The notes under the pieces were generated by a model. That model saw only the letters and a list, made by a program, of their open reading frames with translations, made no database searches and had not been told where the DNA came from. Source: Streptomyces sp. NRRL S-455 (lineage in GTDB: Bacteria > Actinomycetota > Actinomycetes > Streptomycetales > Streptomycetaceae). Taken from it: a DNA stretch of 64,000 nucleotides. Of this stretch, positions 18,357 through 26,447 are shown piece after piece. The stretch lies in NCBI RefSeq assembly GCF_000717875.1, contig NZ_JOCT01000015.1:1-64000 (forward strand), given 5' to 3'. The stretch's first letter is position 1. Every line of letters begins with the position of its first letter. Both the position numbers and the translations under genes were made by a program.

Positions 18357-18512
18357 CGTTGTCTCCGGTTGCCGCAGAAGTGGTCGTAGTGGTGCCGCCA
18401 GCCTAGGGCCTGCCGGTGGTCCGTGACGGTCGTTCACTCGCTGTTGCGATTGGGCGACGGCCTGTACGGGGCAAGCACTGGGTGTACGGGTTCGAGGAGG
18501 TGGCGGCGACGC

Positions 18513-19538
18513 ATGACGAGCATGTCGAGGGCGCGGGTGGCCCGGCGGATCGCGGCGGGCGCGGCGTACGGCGGCGGCGGGATCGGTCTGGCCGGGGCGG
18601 CCGCCGTGGGGCTGCTGCTGGCGGAGGTGCAGCTGGCGCGGCGCCGGGTGGGCAACGGCGCGCCGCCCCATGTGCCGAACGCGGACGGGCTGTACGGCCG
18701 TACGTACGTCGCCCCCGCCGACGCGCCGCTGCGGCTGACGATGCTGGGCGACTCCACCGCCGCGGGGCAGGGCGTGCACCGCGCCTCGCAGACCCCGGGG
18801 GCGCTGCTCGCCTCGGGCGTCGCGGCGCTGGCGGAACGCCCGGTCGAGCTGCGCACGGTGGCGACGCCGGGAGCCCGTTCGGACGACCTGGACCGCCAGG
18901 TGGCCCTGGTGCTGGCGGCACCCGGTCCCGTGCCCGACATCTGCGTGATCATGGTCGGCGCGAACGACGTCACCCACCGCATGCCCCCGACCCGCTCGGT
19001 CCGCTACCTGGCGTCGGCGGTACGGCGGCTGCGCACGGCCGGCGCCGAGGTCGTGGTCGGCACCTGCCCCGACCTGGGCACGATCGAGCCGGTCCAGCAG
19101 CCCTTGCGCTGGCTGGCCAGACGGGCCTCCCGCCAGCTGGCGGCCGCCCAGACGATCGGCGTCGTCGAACAGGGCGGCCGCACCGTGTCCCTGGGCGACC
19201 TGCTGGGTCCCGAGTTCGCCGCGAACCCGCGCGAGCTGTTCGGCCCGGACAACTACCACCCGTCCGCCGAGGGCTACGCCACGGCGGCGATGGCGGTGCT
19301 GCCGACCGTCTGCGCGGCGCTGGGCCTGTGGCCGGACGAGGAGGAGCGCCCGGACGCGACCCGTCGCGAGGGCTTCCTGCCGGTGGCCAGGGCGGCGGCG
19401 GAGGCCGCCTCGGAGGCGGGCACGGAGGTCACCGCGGCGATGCCGAGCGGGCCGAGGGGCCCGTGGGCCCTGCTGAAACGCCGCAGGCGCCGGCGGGTAC
19501 ACGAGCAGGAACCGGCCCCTGTCACGCCGTCGAGCTGA
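18513..19538 (+). CDS. SGNH/GDSL-family hydrolase, membrane-anchored
   Basis: A 341-residue protein. A hydrophobic segment near residues 15-40 is a signal anchor. The lipase/esterase blocks are present: TMLGDSTAAGQG (nucleophile Ser), a central Gly, MVGANDVTH (Asn) and DNYHPSAEGYA (Asp and His). The substrate is unknown; cell-envelope esters or lipids are likely. ATG at 18513 is preferred because AGGAGG lies 12 bases upstream; GTG at 18423 would add 30 residues and ATG at 18522 would remove three. It is divergent from cystathionine beta-synthase with a 156-base gap. Confidence 0.88.
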   Translation: MTSMSRARVARRIAAGAAYGGGGIGLAGAAAVGLLLAEVQLARRRVGNGAPPHVPNADGLYGRTYVAPADAPLRLTMLGDSTAAGQGVHRASQTPGALLASGVAALAERPVELRTVATPGARSDDLDRQVALVLAAPGPVPDICVIMVGANDVTHRMPPTRSVRYLASAVRRLRTAGAEVVVGTCPDLGTIEPVQQPLRWLARRASRQLAAAQTIGVVEQGGRTVSLGDLLGPEFAANPRELFGPDNYHPSAEGYATAAMAVLPTVCAALGLWPDEEERPDATRREGFLPVARAAAEAASEAGTEVTAAMPSGPRGPWALLKRRRRRRVHEQEPAPVTPSS

Positions 19539-19682
19539 GGAGAAGAAAGCGGAGCAGAAGAAAAGCAAGCGCTTAGAAAACTGCGGCCAGGGTCACACCG
19601 CGACACCCGTGACCCAGCCCATACGGACGGGTAACTTCCCAGACAGCCCAGCCAGACCACCCGGTACGTCAATGGAGCCGTG

Positions 19683-20903
19683 ATGCCCGAAGCCGTGATC
19701 GTCTCAGCCGCCCGCTCCCCCATCGGCCGCGCCGCCAAGGGCTCCCTCAAGGACATGCGCCCGGACGACCTCACCGCCACGATCGTGCAGGCCGCCCTGG
19801 CCAAGGTCCCCGAGCTGGACCCGAAGGACATCGACGACCTGATGCTCGGCTGCGGCCTGCCCGGCGGCGAGCAGGGCCACAACCTCGGCCGCATCGTCGC
19901 CGTGCAGATGGGCATGGACCACTTGCCGGGCTGCACCGTCACCCGGTACTGCTCCTCCTCCCTGCAGACCTCCCGCATGGCCCTGCACGCCATCAAGGCC
20001 GGCGAGGGCGACGTCTTCATCTCGGCGGGCGTGGAGACGGTCTCCCGGTACGTCAAGGGCAGCTCCGACGGCCTGCCCGACACGCACAACCCCCTCTTCG
20101 CCGACGCCGAGGCCCGCACCGCCGAGGTCGCCCAGTCCGAGGGCTCCACCTGGCACGACCCGCGCGAGGACGGCCTGCTGCCCGACCCGTACATCGCGAT
20201 GGGCCAGACCGCCGAGAACCTGGCCCGCGCCAAGGGCGTCACCCGCCAGGACATGGACGAGTTCGGCGTCCGCTCGCAGAACCTCGCCGAAGAGGCCATC
20301 AAGAACGGCTTCTGGGAGCGCGAGATCACCCCGGTGCCCCTCCCCGACGGCACGGTCGTCTCCAAGGACGACGGCCCGCGCGCAGGCGTCACCCTGGAGG
20401 GCGTGCAGGGTCTGAAGCCGGTCTTCCGCCCCGACGGCATGGTCACGGCCGGCAACTGCTGCCCGCTGAACGACGGCGCCGCAGCGCTCGTCATCATGTC
20501 CGACACCAAGGCCCGCGAGCTCGGCCTCACCCCGCTCGCCCGGATCGTGTCGACCGGCGTCTCCGGCCTCTCCCCCGAGATCATGGGTCTCGGCCCGGTC
20601 GAGGCGAGCAAGCAGGCCCTCAAGCGGGCCGGGCTGACCATCGGCGACATCGACCTGGTCGAGATCAACGAGGCGTTCGCCGCCCAGGTGATCCCCTCCT
20701 ACCGCGACCTGGGCATCCCGCTGGAGAAGCTGAACGTCAACGGCGGCGCCATCGCCGTCGGCCACCCCTTCGGCATGACCGGCGCCCGCATCACCACCAC
20801 GCTCATCAACTCCCTGCAGTTCCACGACAAGCAGTTCGGCCTGGAGACGATGTGCGTCGGCGGCGGCCAGGGCATGGCCATGGTCATCGAGCGCCTCAGC
20901 TGA
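19683..20903 (+). CDS. Acetyl-CoA acetyltransferase (thiolase)
   Basis: A 406-residue thiolase. The acyl-accepting Cys90 is in [17 protein letters not shown] follows, and [10 protein letters not shown] carries the catalytic His and [11 protein letters not shown] the second Cys. Such enzymes interconvert acetyl-CoA and acetoacetyl-CoA or cleave 3-ketoacyl-CoA; which applies here cannot be told from sequence. The start is ATG at 19683 with GGAG five bases upstream; a GTG directly before it has poor spacing. An inverted-repeat terminator with a T-run follows. Confidence 0.93.
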   Translation: MPEAVIVSAARSPIGRAAKGSLKDMRPDDLTATIVQAALAKVPELDPKDIDDLMLGCGLPGGEQGHNLGRIVAVQMGMDHLPGCTVTRYCSSSLQTSRMALHAIKAGEGDVFISAGVETVSRYVKGSSDGLPDTHNPLFADAEARTAEVAQSEGSTWHDPREDGLLPDPYIAMGQTAENLARAKGVTRQDMDEFGVRSQNLAEEAIKNGFWEREITPVPLPDGTVVSKDDGPRAGVTLEGVQGLKPVFRPDGMVTAGNCCPLNDGAAALVIMSDTKARELGLTPLARIVSTGVSGLSPEIMGLGPVEASKQALKRAGLTIGDIDLVEINEAFAAQVIPSYRDLGIPLEKLNVNGGAIAVGHPFGMTGARITTTLINSLQFHDKQFGLETMCVGGGQGMAMVIERLS

Positions 20904-20944
20904 TCGCCGCACCGTAGCCGCCATAGCACCGACCGTGAGGTCAT

Positions 20945-20985
20945 GGCCCAGAACCCGGAAAACACCAGGGTTCTGGGCCGTTTTG
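20945..20985 (+). terminator. Intrinsic terminator after the thiolase
   Basis: GGCCCAGAACCC (20945-20956) pairs perfectly with GGGTTCTGGGCC (20968-20979), followed by GTTTTG. It lies 42 bases after the stop codon. A T-run is unusual for this genome and makes this a classical terminator. Confidence 0.92.
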
Positions 20986-21176
20986 TGATCCAATCTCACC
21001 CAGGATGTGACCCATCTCCCTCTACCCGGGGAGAACCCCAGGTCACAGCAGTCACACCCCCTCCTACAGGACCGAAGCTCTGTCCGTTTCGTGACGTTAC
21101 GCACTGACAGCTGGTTAGTCCGCCCTTCAAGCTGATGTAGGAAGTCGGGGGTCGACTTTGAACCGGGAGTACGTCA

Positions 21177-21959
21177 GTGAGCGCCTTGCCGATCGCGTTG
21201 CTGGTCACCACGGCCGCCACGGGCGCCGTGGGAGTGGCCGTCCTGCGCACCGTCCTGCAGCTGCGCCGAGAGGTCGCGGCCCTGCACACCGTGCTGGCCG
21301 AGAACCGCGCCGCCACCACCCGCGCACTGCTGCCCGCGGCCCGCACGGCCACCGACACCGACGAGATACGTGCCGCCGTCGCGGCGGCGCTCGCCGAGGA
21401 ACGGGAGCGGGAGCTCGCCGAGGCCCGGGCGTTCTGGGCCGCCCAGGAGACCCGCGACACCTCCGACGCGCCGTCCCTGCTGGGTCTGCCCGACAGCGAT
21501 CTGTTCCTGCCCCGGCAGGCCGATTTCGCGGGCCTGGAGCCGGTCTCGGAGTCCGGCGCGGACACCGAGGAACCGGTCGGTGAGTCCCCGGAACTGGCCG
21601 CGGCCCGCCGCCGCCACCCCTCCCACCCGGACTTCGTGCCGAACCCCTCGCCGGCCGTGAACGACCACGAGCGCACCGTCGCCACCCTGGAGGAGCTGGC
21701 CTCCTCCCGCGTCGAGCTCACGGACGTCCGCCCCGGCCCCCTGGGCACCCTTGACGTCTACGTCTTCGCCGACGGCACGACGCTGTGCATGACCCCGGGC
21801 CACCGCGAGACGGCGGAGCGCCTGTCCGCCGCCCTGCGCGCGGGCGAGACCCCGACCCTCCTGGGCGGCTCCGGTGTCTCGGGCGCCTACACCCTGACGT
21901 TCGAGTGCGGCGAGGAGAACGTCTACATCCTGGCCGACCGGGTCATCGCGTCCCTCTAG
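21177..21959 (+). CDS. Hypothetical protein with N-terminal membrane anchor and coiled coil
   Basis: A 260-residue protein starting with GTG at 21177, GGGAG upstream. One membrane helix (about 3-25) is followed by an Ala/Glu/Arg-rich helical stretch to about residue 85 that looks like a coiled coil. A disordered acidic and proline-rich linker leads to a compact C-terminal domain (about 155-260) with DVYVFADGTTLCMTPG and FECGEENVYILADRV. No family is recognised. It is probably an inner-membrane protein with a cytoplasmic domain, judging from the short N-terminus. Confidence 0.75.
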   Translation: MSALPIALLVTTAATGAVGVAVLRTVLQLRREVAALHTVLAENRAATTRALLPAARTATDTDEIRAAVAAALAEERERELAEARAFWAAQETRDTSDAPSLLGLPDSDLFLPRQADFAGLEPVSESGADTEEPVGESPELAAARRRHPSHPDFVPNPSPAVNDHERTVATLEELASSRVELTDVRPGPLGTLDVYVFADGTTLCMTPGHRETAERLSAALRAGETPTLLGGSGVSGAYTLTFECGEENVYILADRVIASL

Positions 21960-22010
21960 GCAAGCGCCCCGAAGGGGCGCGGGGAACTGCGCCAGCAACC
22001 GAAGACCACC
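21957..22010 (+). repeat. Streptomyces interspersed repeat, well preserved
   Basis: Directly after the upstream stop codon the sequence reads GCGCCCCGAAGGGGCGCGG followed by GGAACTGCGC. The palindromic core GCGCCCC/GGGGCGC can fold into a hairpin. This element is scattered at gene ends across Streptomyces chromosomes; a degenerate relative is at 12470-12545. Here it sits between convergent genes. Confidence 0.75.
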
Positions 22011-22027
22011 TGAACCCGCCGACGGCG

Positions 22028-22333
22028 CTAAACCCCCGCCCGCTTCTGCGCCTCCTCCACCAACCGCACCGCTTCATCGACGTCGGCACCACTCGGAATC
22101 ACCACGGCCAGATCATGCCCGGCCACGGTGATCTGATCTGCCGCTGCAAACATCCCCGCATCCGGCATCTCCCGAGGCTCAACACCCTCCAGTACCTGCG
22201 CCCTCCGGGCCAACTCCCGGGCCAGCCCAAGGGCCTCAGCGGCAGCGCCCCGCTGCAGCCGGCTCTGGGGCGCAGCCCTCAAACGATCGGCGAAGTGCTC
22301 CACCGCACGGGTCAGAGGCGTCGTATCAACCAC
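22028..22333 (-). CDS. Small hypothetical protein (start uncertain)
   Basis: A helical, charged protein with no membrane segment: 101 residues from GTG at 22333, or 117 from GTG at 22381. Neither start has a clear ribosome site; the shorter one begins with VDTTPLTRAVEHFADRLR, which looks like a natural N-terminus. DAGMFAAADQITVAGHDL near the centre is the most distinctive block. No function can be assigned. It is convergent with the coiled-coil gene to its left and divergent from the DUF4287 gene to its right. Confidence 0.65.
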   Translation of the reverse strand: MVDTTPLTRAVEHFADRLRAAPQSRLQRGAAAEALGLARELARRAQVLEGVEPREMPDAGMFAAADQITVAGHDLAVVIPSGADVDEAVRLVEEAQKRAGV

Positions 22334-22434
22334 GCCGCGAGCGTACGCGTCGCACCGGGACTGTTGCCAACGGGCGAACACTCAGGCACGGTGACCTGAA
22401 GGACCGGCTTACATCCCAGCGTCCGGAGGCGCCG

Positions 22435-22665
22435 ATGTCCCAAGTCTTCTCCGAAGAGACCCACCGCAACCTGCTCGCCCGCATCCCCCATTGCACCGGT
22501 CGTGAGATCTCCGACTGGCTGCGCACCGTCGACGAAGGCCCGGCACTCTTCCGCTTCGAGGAAAAGGTCAGCTGGCTCCGGCACGAACACAACCTCGCGT
22601 ACGGCCACGCCAAGGCGATCATCCATGAGTACGACCTGAGGAGGGCCGCGCGCAAACTGCTCTAG
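22435..22665 (+). CDS. DUF4287 domain protein
   Basis: A 76-residue protein. The whole length matches the small DUF4287 type: a TGREISDWL helix motif and a C-terminal SWLRHEHNLAYGHAKAIIHEY block, which is conserved in this family. Function is not known. ATG at 22435 is the only sensible start. A stable GC hairpin follows at 22704-22733. Confidence 0.85.
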   Translation: MSQVFSEETHRNLLARIPHCTGREISDWLRTVDEGPALFRFEEKVSWLRHEHNLAYGHAKAIIHEYDLRRAARKLL

Positions 22666-22703
22666 GCGCGGCGCCGTCACGACGACACCGCCCGGCAGAC
22701 GAC

Positions 22704-22733
22704 GAAGGGCCCCGGCCGGAGCCGGGGCCCTTC
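22704..22733. terminator. Bidirectional hairpin terminator
   Basis: GAAGGGCCCCGGC (22704-22716) pairs perfectly with GCCGGGGCCCTTC (22721-22733) around a CGGA loop. It separates the convergent DUF4287 and Bax inhibitor-1 genes. Confidence 0.88.
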
Positions 22734-22752
22734 GCGCTACGACCGTCGAGAA

Positions 22753-23646
22753 CTAGTCGTTGCTGTTGAGGATCGAGATGAGCCTCAGGAACTCCAGGTA
22801 GATCCACACCAGCGTGAGCGTCAGGCCGAAGGCCGCGAGCCACGCCTCCTCGCGCGGAGCACCGTAGGCGACGCCGTCCTCGACCTGCTTGAAGTCCAGG
22901 GCGAGGAAGCAGGCGCCGAGGATGATGCCGATGATGCCGAAGACGACACCCAGGGCACCACTGCGGAAGCCGAGGCCGTCACCGCCGCCGAACACCGCGA
23001 ACAGCAGGTTCACGGTCATCAGCAGGATGAAGCCGAGCGCGGCCGCCATCACGAAGCCGTAGAAGCGCCGGTTGACGCGGATCCAGCCGGCCTTGTAGGC
23101 GATCAGCACACCGGCGAAGACCGCCATGGTGCCGATCACGGCCTGCATGGCGGCGCCGTCGGCGATGCGGTTGTCGACGATGTTGGACACGACGCCGAGG
23201 AAGACACCCTCGAACGCGGCGTACGTCAGGATCAGCGCGGGCGAGGCCTTGCGCTTGAAGGACTGCACGAACGCCAGCACCATGCCGATCAGCGCGGCGC
23301 CGATACCGATGCCGTAGCTCCGGCCGATGTTCGCGTCGTCGATCGGCAGCAGCGCCCAGGAGAGGGCGGCGGTGACGATGAGCACACCGAGCGTGCTCGC
23401 CGTGCGCAGGACGACGTCGTCGATGGTCATCCGGCCGGTGGCGGCCGGGGCCTGCGGCGGCGCGCCGTACTGCACGTCCTGCTGGGCGTAAGGGTTCTGG
23501 GCGTACGGGTTGCCCGTCGGCTGCGCGTACGGGTTGGCCTGCGTGGCGACAGCGGGACCCCCGGCCTGCGGCGCGGTGTTGAAGCCCGCGTAGCCGTTGT
23601 CGCGGCTGAACCCCCGTCGCGAGAAGACCGGGTTTCTGCTCCTCAT
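22753..23646 (-). CDS. Bax inhibitor-1/YccA-family membrane protein
   Basis: A 297-residue protein. The first 75 residues are disordered and Asn/Pro/Tyr/Gln-rich, with several NPYAQ repeats. Seven hydrophobic segments then follow, with the family block LILTYAAFEGVFLGVVSN. Members of this superfamily form pH-sensitive calcium-leak channels in better studied systems; the role in actinomycetes is not established. ATG at 23646 has GGAGGAG five bases upstream; the frame extends further but that part is not credible. Confidence 0.9.
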   Translation of the reverse strand: MRSRNPVFSRRGFSRDNGYAGFNTAPQAGGPAVATQANPYAQPTGNPYAQNPYAQQDVQYGAPPQAPAATGRMTIDDVVLRTASTLGVLIVTAALSWALLPIDDANIGRSYGIGIGAALIGMVLAFVQSFKRKASPALILTYAAFEGVFLGVVSNIVDNRIADGAAMQAVIGTMAVFAGVLIAYKAGWIRVNRRFYGFVMAAALGFILLMTVNLLFAVFGGGDGLGFRSGALGVVFGIIGIILGACFLALDFKQVEDGVAYGAPREEAWLAAFGLTLTLVWIYLEFLRLISILNSND

Positions 23647-23800
23647 TTCACTCCTCCATGGCCACCAGGCGTGGCCTTGGCTCAAGAGTAATAGGTAGGC
23701 AAAGGATTGACCCTAGTGCTTGGGGAGGATCTTTCCCTCGTCGTGCTGCGCAACACGCTACGCCGCTCTGATGTTCCCCTCACCGGAGGGGCTCATTCAT

Positions 23801-24979
23801 TCACCCGCCGAACGGGAAGCCCGTGTACCCCTCGGCCAGGTCGGTCTCGGCCGCCCGCGAGGAGGCGATCCGCTCCAGCCGGGCGAGCTGGAGCCGGTCC
23901 TCGAAGCCGGTCGCGCCGGGGGCCGCGTGCAGGAGGGTCGTCATGTCGTAGGAGAACCGCTCGGCCTGCCAGACCCGGCGCAGGCAGGTGTCCGAGTAGG
24001 CGTCGAGCAGGTCGGGTGAGCCGCTCTCCTTCCGGTGCGTCAGGGCCCGGGCGAACGTCACGACGTCACCGACGGCGAGGTTCAGCCCCTTCGCCCCGGT
24101 CGGCGGGACGATGTGCGCCGCGTCGCCGGCGAGGAAGAGGCGGCCGTGGCGCATGGGCTCGTGGACGTAGGAGCGCATGGGCGTGACGGACTTCTGGGTG
24201 ATCGGGCCGCGTTCCAGGCGCCAGTCGTCGGCGGTCTCGAAGCGGCGGTCCAGCTCGTCCCAGATGTCCTCGTCGCTCCACTCCCCGGCGTCCGTGCCGT
24301 CGGGCACCTGGAGGTAGAGGCGGGAGACGGACGGCGACCGCATGGACAGCAGGGCGAAGCCGCGGTCGTGCCGGGCGTAGACCAGTTCGTCGTGCGAGGG
24401 CGGCACGTCGGCGAGGATGCCGAGCCAGCCGAAGGGGTACGTCCGCTCGAACACCTGGGTGAGTCCGGCCGGGACGGCCTTGCGGGCCACACCCCAGAAG
24501 CCGTCACAGCCGACGACGTACTCACACTCCAGGACGTCCTCGCGCCCCTCGTGCCGGAAGCGGACGCGCGGGGCGTCCGTGCCCGCGTCCTCCACGGCCA
24601 GCGCCTCCGCCTCGAACAGCAGCGGGCCGCCCTCCCGGAGCTGGAGGGCGATGAGGTCCTTGCAGACCTCGGTCTGGGCGTAGACCATCACGGACCGGCC
24701 ACCGGTGAGGGCGGGGAAGTCGACGCGGTGGCGGCGGCGGTCGAAGCGCAGCTCTATGCCGTCGTGGCGCAGCCCCTCGCGGTCCATGCGCTCCCCGGCG
24801 CCGGCCGCGCGCAGCACGTCCGCCGTGCCCTGCTCAAGGATCCCGGCCCGCTGCCGCCGCTCGACGTAGGCGCGGTCGCGGCTCTCCAGGACGACCGAGT
24901 CGATGCCGGCGTTGTGCAGCAGCCGGGCGAGGAGGAGGCCGGCGGGGCCGGCTCCGATGATGCCGACGGTGGTGCGCAT
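23801..24979 (-). CDS. pobA: 4-hydroxybenzoate 3-monooxygenase
   Basis: A 392-residue class A flavoprotein hydroxylase converting 4-hydroxybenzoate to protocatechuate with NAD(P)H and oxygen. The FAD-binding GAGPAGLLLARLL is at the N-terminus, CDGFWG (DG motif) near residue 158, and GDAAHIVPPTGAKGLNLA binds the flavin ribityl. ATG at 24979 follows a GAAGGTG sequence. It lies just downstream of bldA in the same direction with a 164-base gap, a neighbourhood I recall from S. coelicolor. No protocatechuate-pathway genes or IclR-type regulator are adjacent. Confidence 0.93.
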   Translation of the reverse strand: MRTTVGIIGAGPAGLLLARLLHNAGIDSVVLESRDRAYVERRQRAGILEQGTADVLRAAGAGERMDREGLRHDGIELRFDRRRHRVDFPALTGGRSVMVYAQTEVCKDLIALQLREGGPLLFEAEALAVEDAGTDAPRVRFRHEGREDVLECEYVVGCDGFWGVARKAVPAGLTQVFERTYPFGWLGILADVPPSHDELVYARHDRGFALLSMRSPSVSRLYLQVPDGTDAGEWSDEDIWDELDRRFETADDWRLERGPITQKSVTPMRSYVHEPMRHGRLFLAGDAAHIVPPTGAKGLNLAVGDVVTFARALTHRKESGSPDLLDAYSDTCLRRVWQAERFSYDMTTLLHAAPGATGFEDRLQLARLERIASSRAAETDLAEGYTGFPFGG

Positions 24980-25143
24980 CGGGCACCTTCTCTCTCTGAG
25001 GTTCGTGGAAGCCTGTCCGAAGTCCGAAGTCGTTCGCCCAGTGAAAAATATTTCACTACGCTCGAACGTGAGTTTCCGACGGCATGCGCCCACTGTCAAC
25101 GGGCATGCCGTGGAGTCTTCAATGAACCATGCAGCAGTCGGAA

Positions 25144-25229
25144 GGTGCCCGGAGCCGGACTCGAACCGGCACGCCCGCGAAGGGGCAGCGAGGTTTAAGC
25201 TCGCCGTGTCTGCATTCCACCATCCGGGC
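25144..25229 (-). tRNA. bldA: tRNA-Leu(UAA), bldA
   Basis: A leftward class II tRNA. The acceptor stem is GCCCGGA (25229-25223) with TCCGGGC (25153-25147). The anticodon stem GCGAG/CTCGC encloses the loop CTTAAAC, placing anticodon UAA at 25197-25195. The T arm CCGGTTCGAGTCCGG is perfect, and a long variable arm closes with CTGCCC and GGGCG. The encoded 3' end reads ACC then T, so the final A of CCA is added after transcription. This is the only tRNA expected to read the rare UUA codon in Streptomyces, and loss of bldA blocks aerial growth and many antibiotics. Confidence 0.97.
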
Positions 25230-25638
25230 AGGCCATGGGCTCCGCATCGAGGTTCCGAGACTATCGGGACGGTTCCCCCGACCAGCGGGAGAGCGGGCCG
25301 ATGTTGTCTTATTTTATTGATGTCTGAGGGTGCATCAGCACGCGGAATGCGCCGTCAGCACTTGCCAATAGCCTTGCGTGCGGCGCCCGGCCGCGCATGC
25401 GGAATGACGGAATTTCACCGTCTGAACGAGGGCACTCCACCCGTTCTCGACACCCGGAGCACCCGGTTCCCGGTCGCCGGCCCGTCAGGGTCGGCGTCAT
25501 CCCCAGGTATGACGCCGACCCCCGCGGTCAGACCGAAGTCCCCCTCAGGAACCGGAACAGCGGGTGACTACACGGCGGCAGGGGACCCGGACGATGGGAG
25601 TCGTCCTTCCCACCACCGTCCCGTCAGGAGTGCCATCC
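25230..25638. other. Gap between bldA and the ABC exporter, with an AT-rich patch
   Basis: These 409 bases separate two divergent transcripts. They must contain the bldA promoter on the left and that of the exporter on the right. A strikingly AT-rich patch (tgtcttattttattgatgtc, around 25304-25323) stands out from the rest. A TAGTCT that could be a -10 element for bldA lies about 30 bases before the tRNA, but no convincing -35 is seen. No reading frame is supported. Confidence 0.5.
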
Positions 25639-26409
25639 GTGACCACCGCATCCCTCGCCGACCGGGCCACCACCGTGGCCGCGCGCGCCACGGATCTGTC
25701 GAAGATCTACGGACAGGGTGAGACCCAGGTGGTCGCCCTCGACCGGGTCTCCGTCGACTTCCGGCAGGCCGAGTTCACCGCGATCATGGGCCCCTCGGGC
25801 TCCGGCAAGTCGACCCTGATGCACTGCGTGGCCGGTCTGGACACCTTCTCCTCCGGGTCGGTGCGCATCGGCGAGACCGAGCTGGGCTCCCTGAAGGACA
25901 AGCAGCTGACCAAGCTCCGCCGGGACAAGATCGGCTTCATCTTCCAGGCGTTCAACCTGCTGCCGACCCTGACGGCCCTGGAGAACATCACCCTTCCCAT
26001 GGACATCGCGGGCCGTAAGCCGGACAAGCAGTGGCTGGACTCCGTCATCGGGATGGTCGGCCTGGCGGACCGGCTCGGGCACCGGCCCTCGCAGCTCTCC
26101 GGCGGTCAGCAGCAACGTGTCGCCGTGGCACGGGCGTTGGCCTCCAGGCCCGAGATCATCTTCGGTGACGAGCCCACCGGAAACCTCGACTCGCGCTCCG
26201 GCGCCGAGGTGCTGGGCTTCCTGCGCAACTCCGTGCGGGAGCTGGGCCAGACGGTGGTGATGGTGACTCACGACCCGGTCGCCGCTGCCTACGCGGACCG
26301 TGTCGTCTTCCTCGCGGACGGCCGGATCGTCGACGAGATGCACCGGCCGACGGCCGAGTCGGTCCTGGACCGCATGAAGGCGTTCGACGCCAAGGGCCGC
26401 ACCAGCTGA
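25639..26409 (+). CDS. ABC transporter ATPase, MacB/LolD type
   Basis: A 256-residue ATP-binding subunit. Walker A GPSGSGKST, Q-loop FIFQAFNLLPTL, signature LSGGQQQRVAVARAL, Walker B EIIFGDEPTG and the H-loop VMVTHD are all intact. I chose GTG at 25639 because CAGGAG lies eight bases upstream. The permease gene starts 38 bases after the stop, so the two form one exporter. MacB/FtsE-like systems move lipids, peptides or drugs outward or transmit force to envelope enzymes; the substrate here is unknown. It is a close paralogue of the ATPase at 53956-54744. Confidence 0.93.
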   Translation: MTTASLADRATTVAARATDLSKIYGQGETQVVALDRVSVDFRQAEFTAIMGPSGSGKSTLMHCVAGLDTFSSGSVRIGETELGSLKDKQLTKLRRDKIGFIFQAFNLLPTLTALENITLPMDIAGRKPDKQWLDSVIGMVGLADRLGHRPSQLSGGQQQRVAVARALASRPEIIFGDEPTGNLDSRSGAEVLGFLRNSVRELGQTVVMVTHDPVAAAYADRVVFLADGRIVDEMHRPTAESVLDRMKAFDAKGRTS

Positions 26410-26447
26410 TCCCCCGTCAGGACCGACAGGACTGAGAAGAAGAACCC

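Noticed and set aside
18485..18500. T-arm-like GGTTCGAGGA suggesting a tRNA
   Set aside because: No acceptor or anticodon stem can be built around it.
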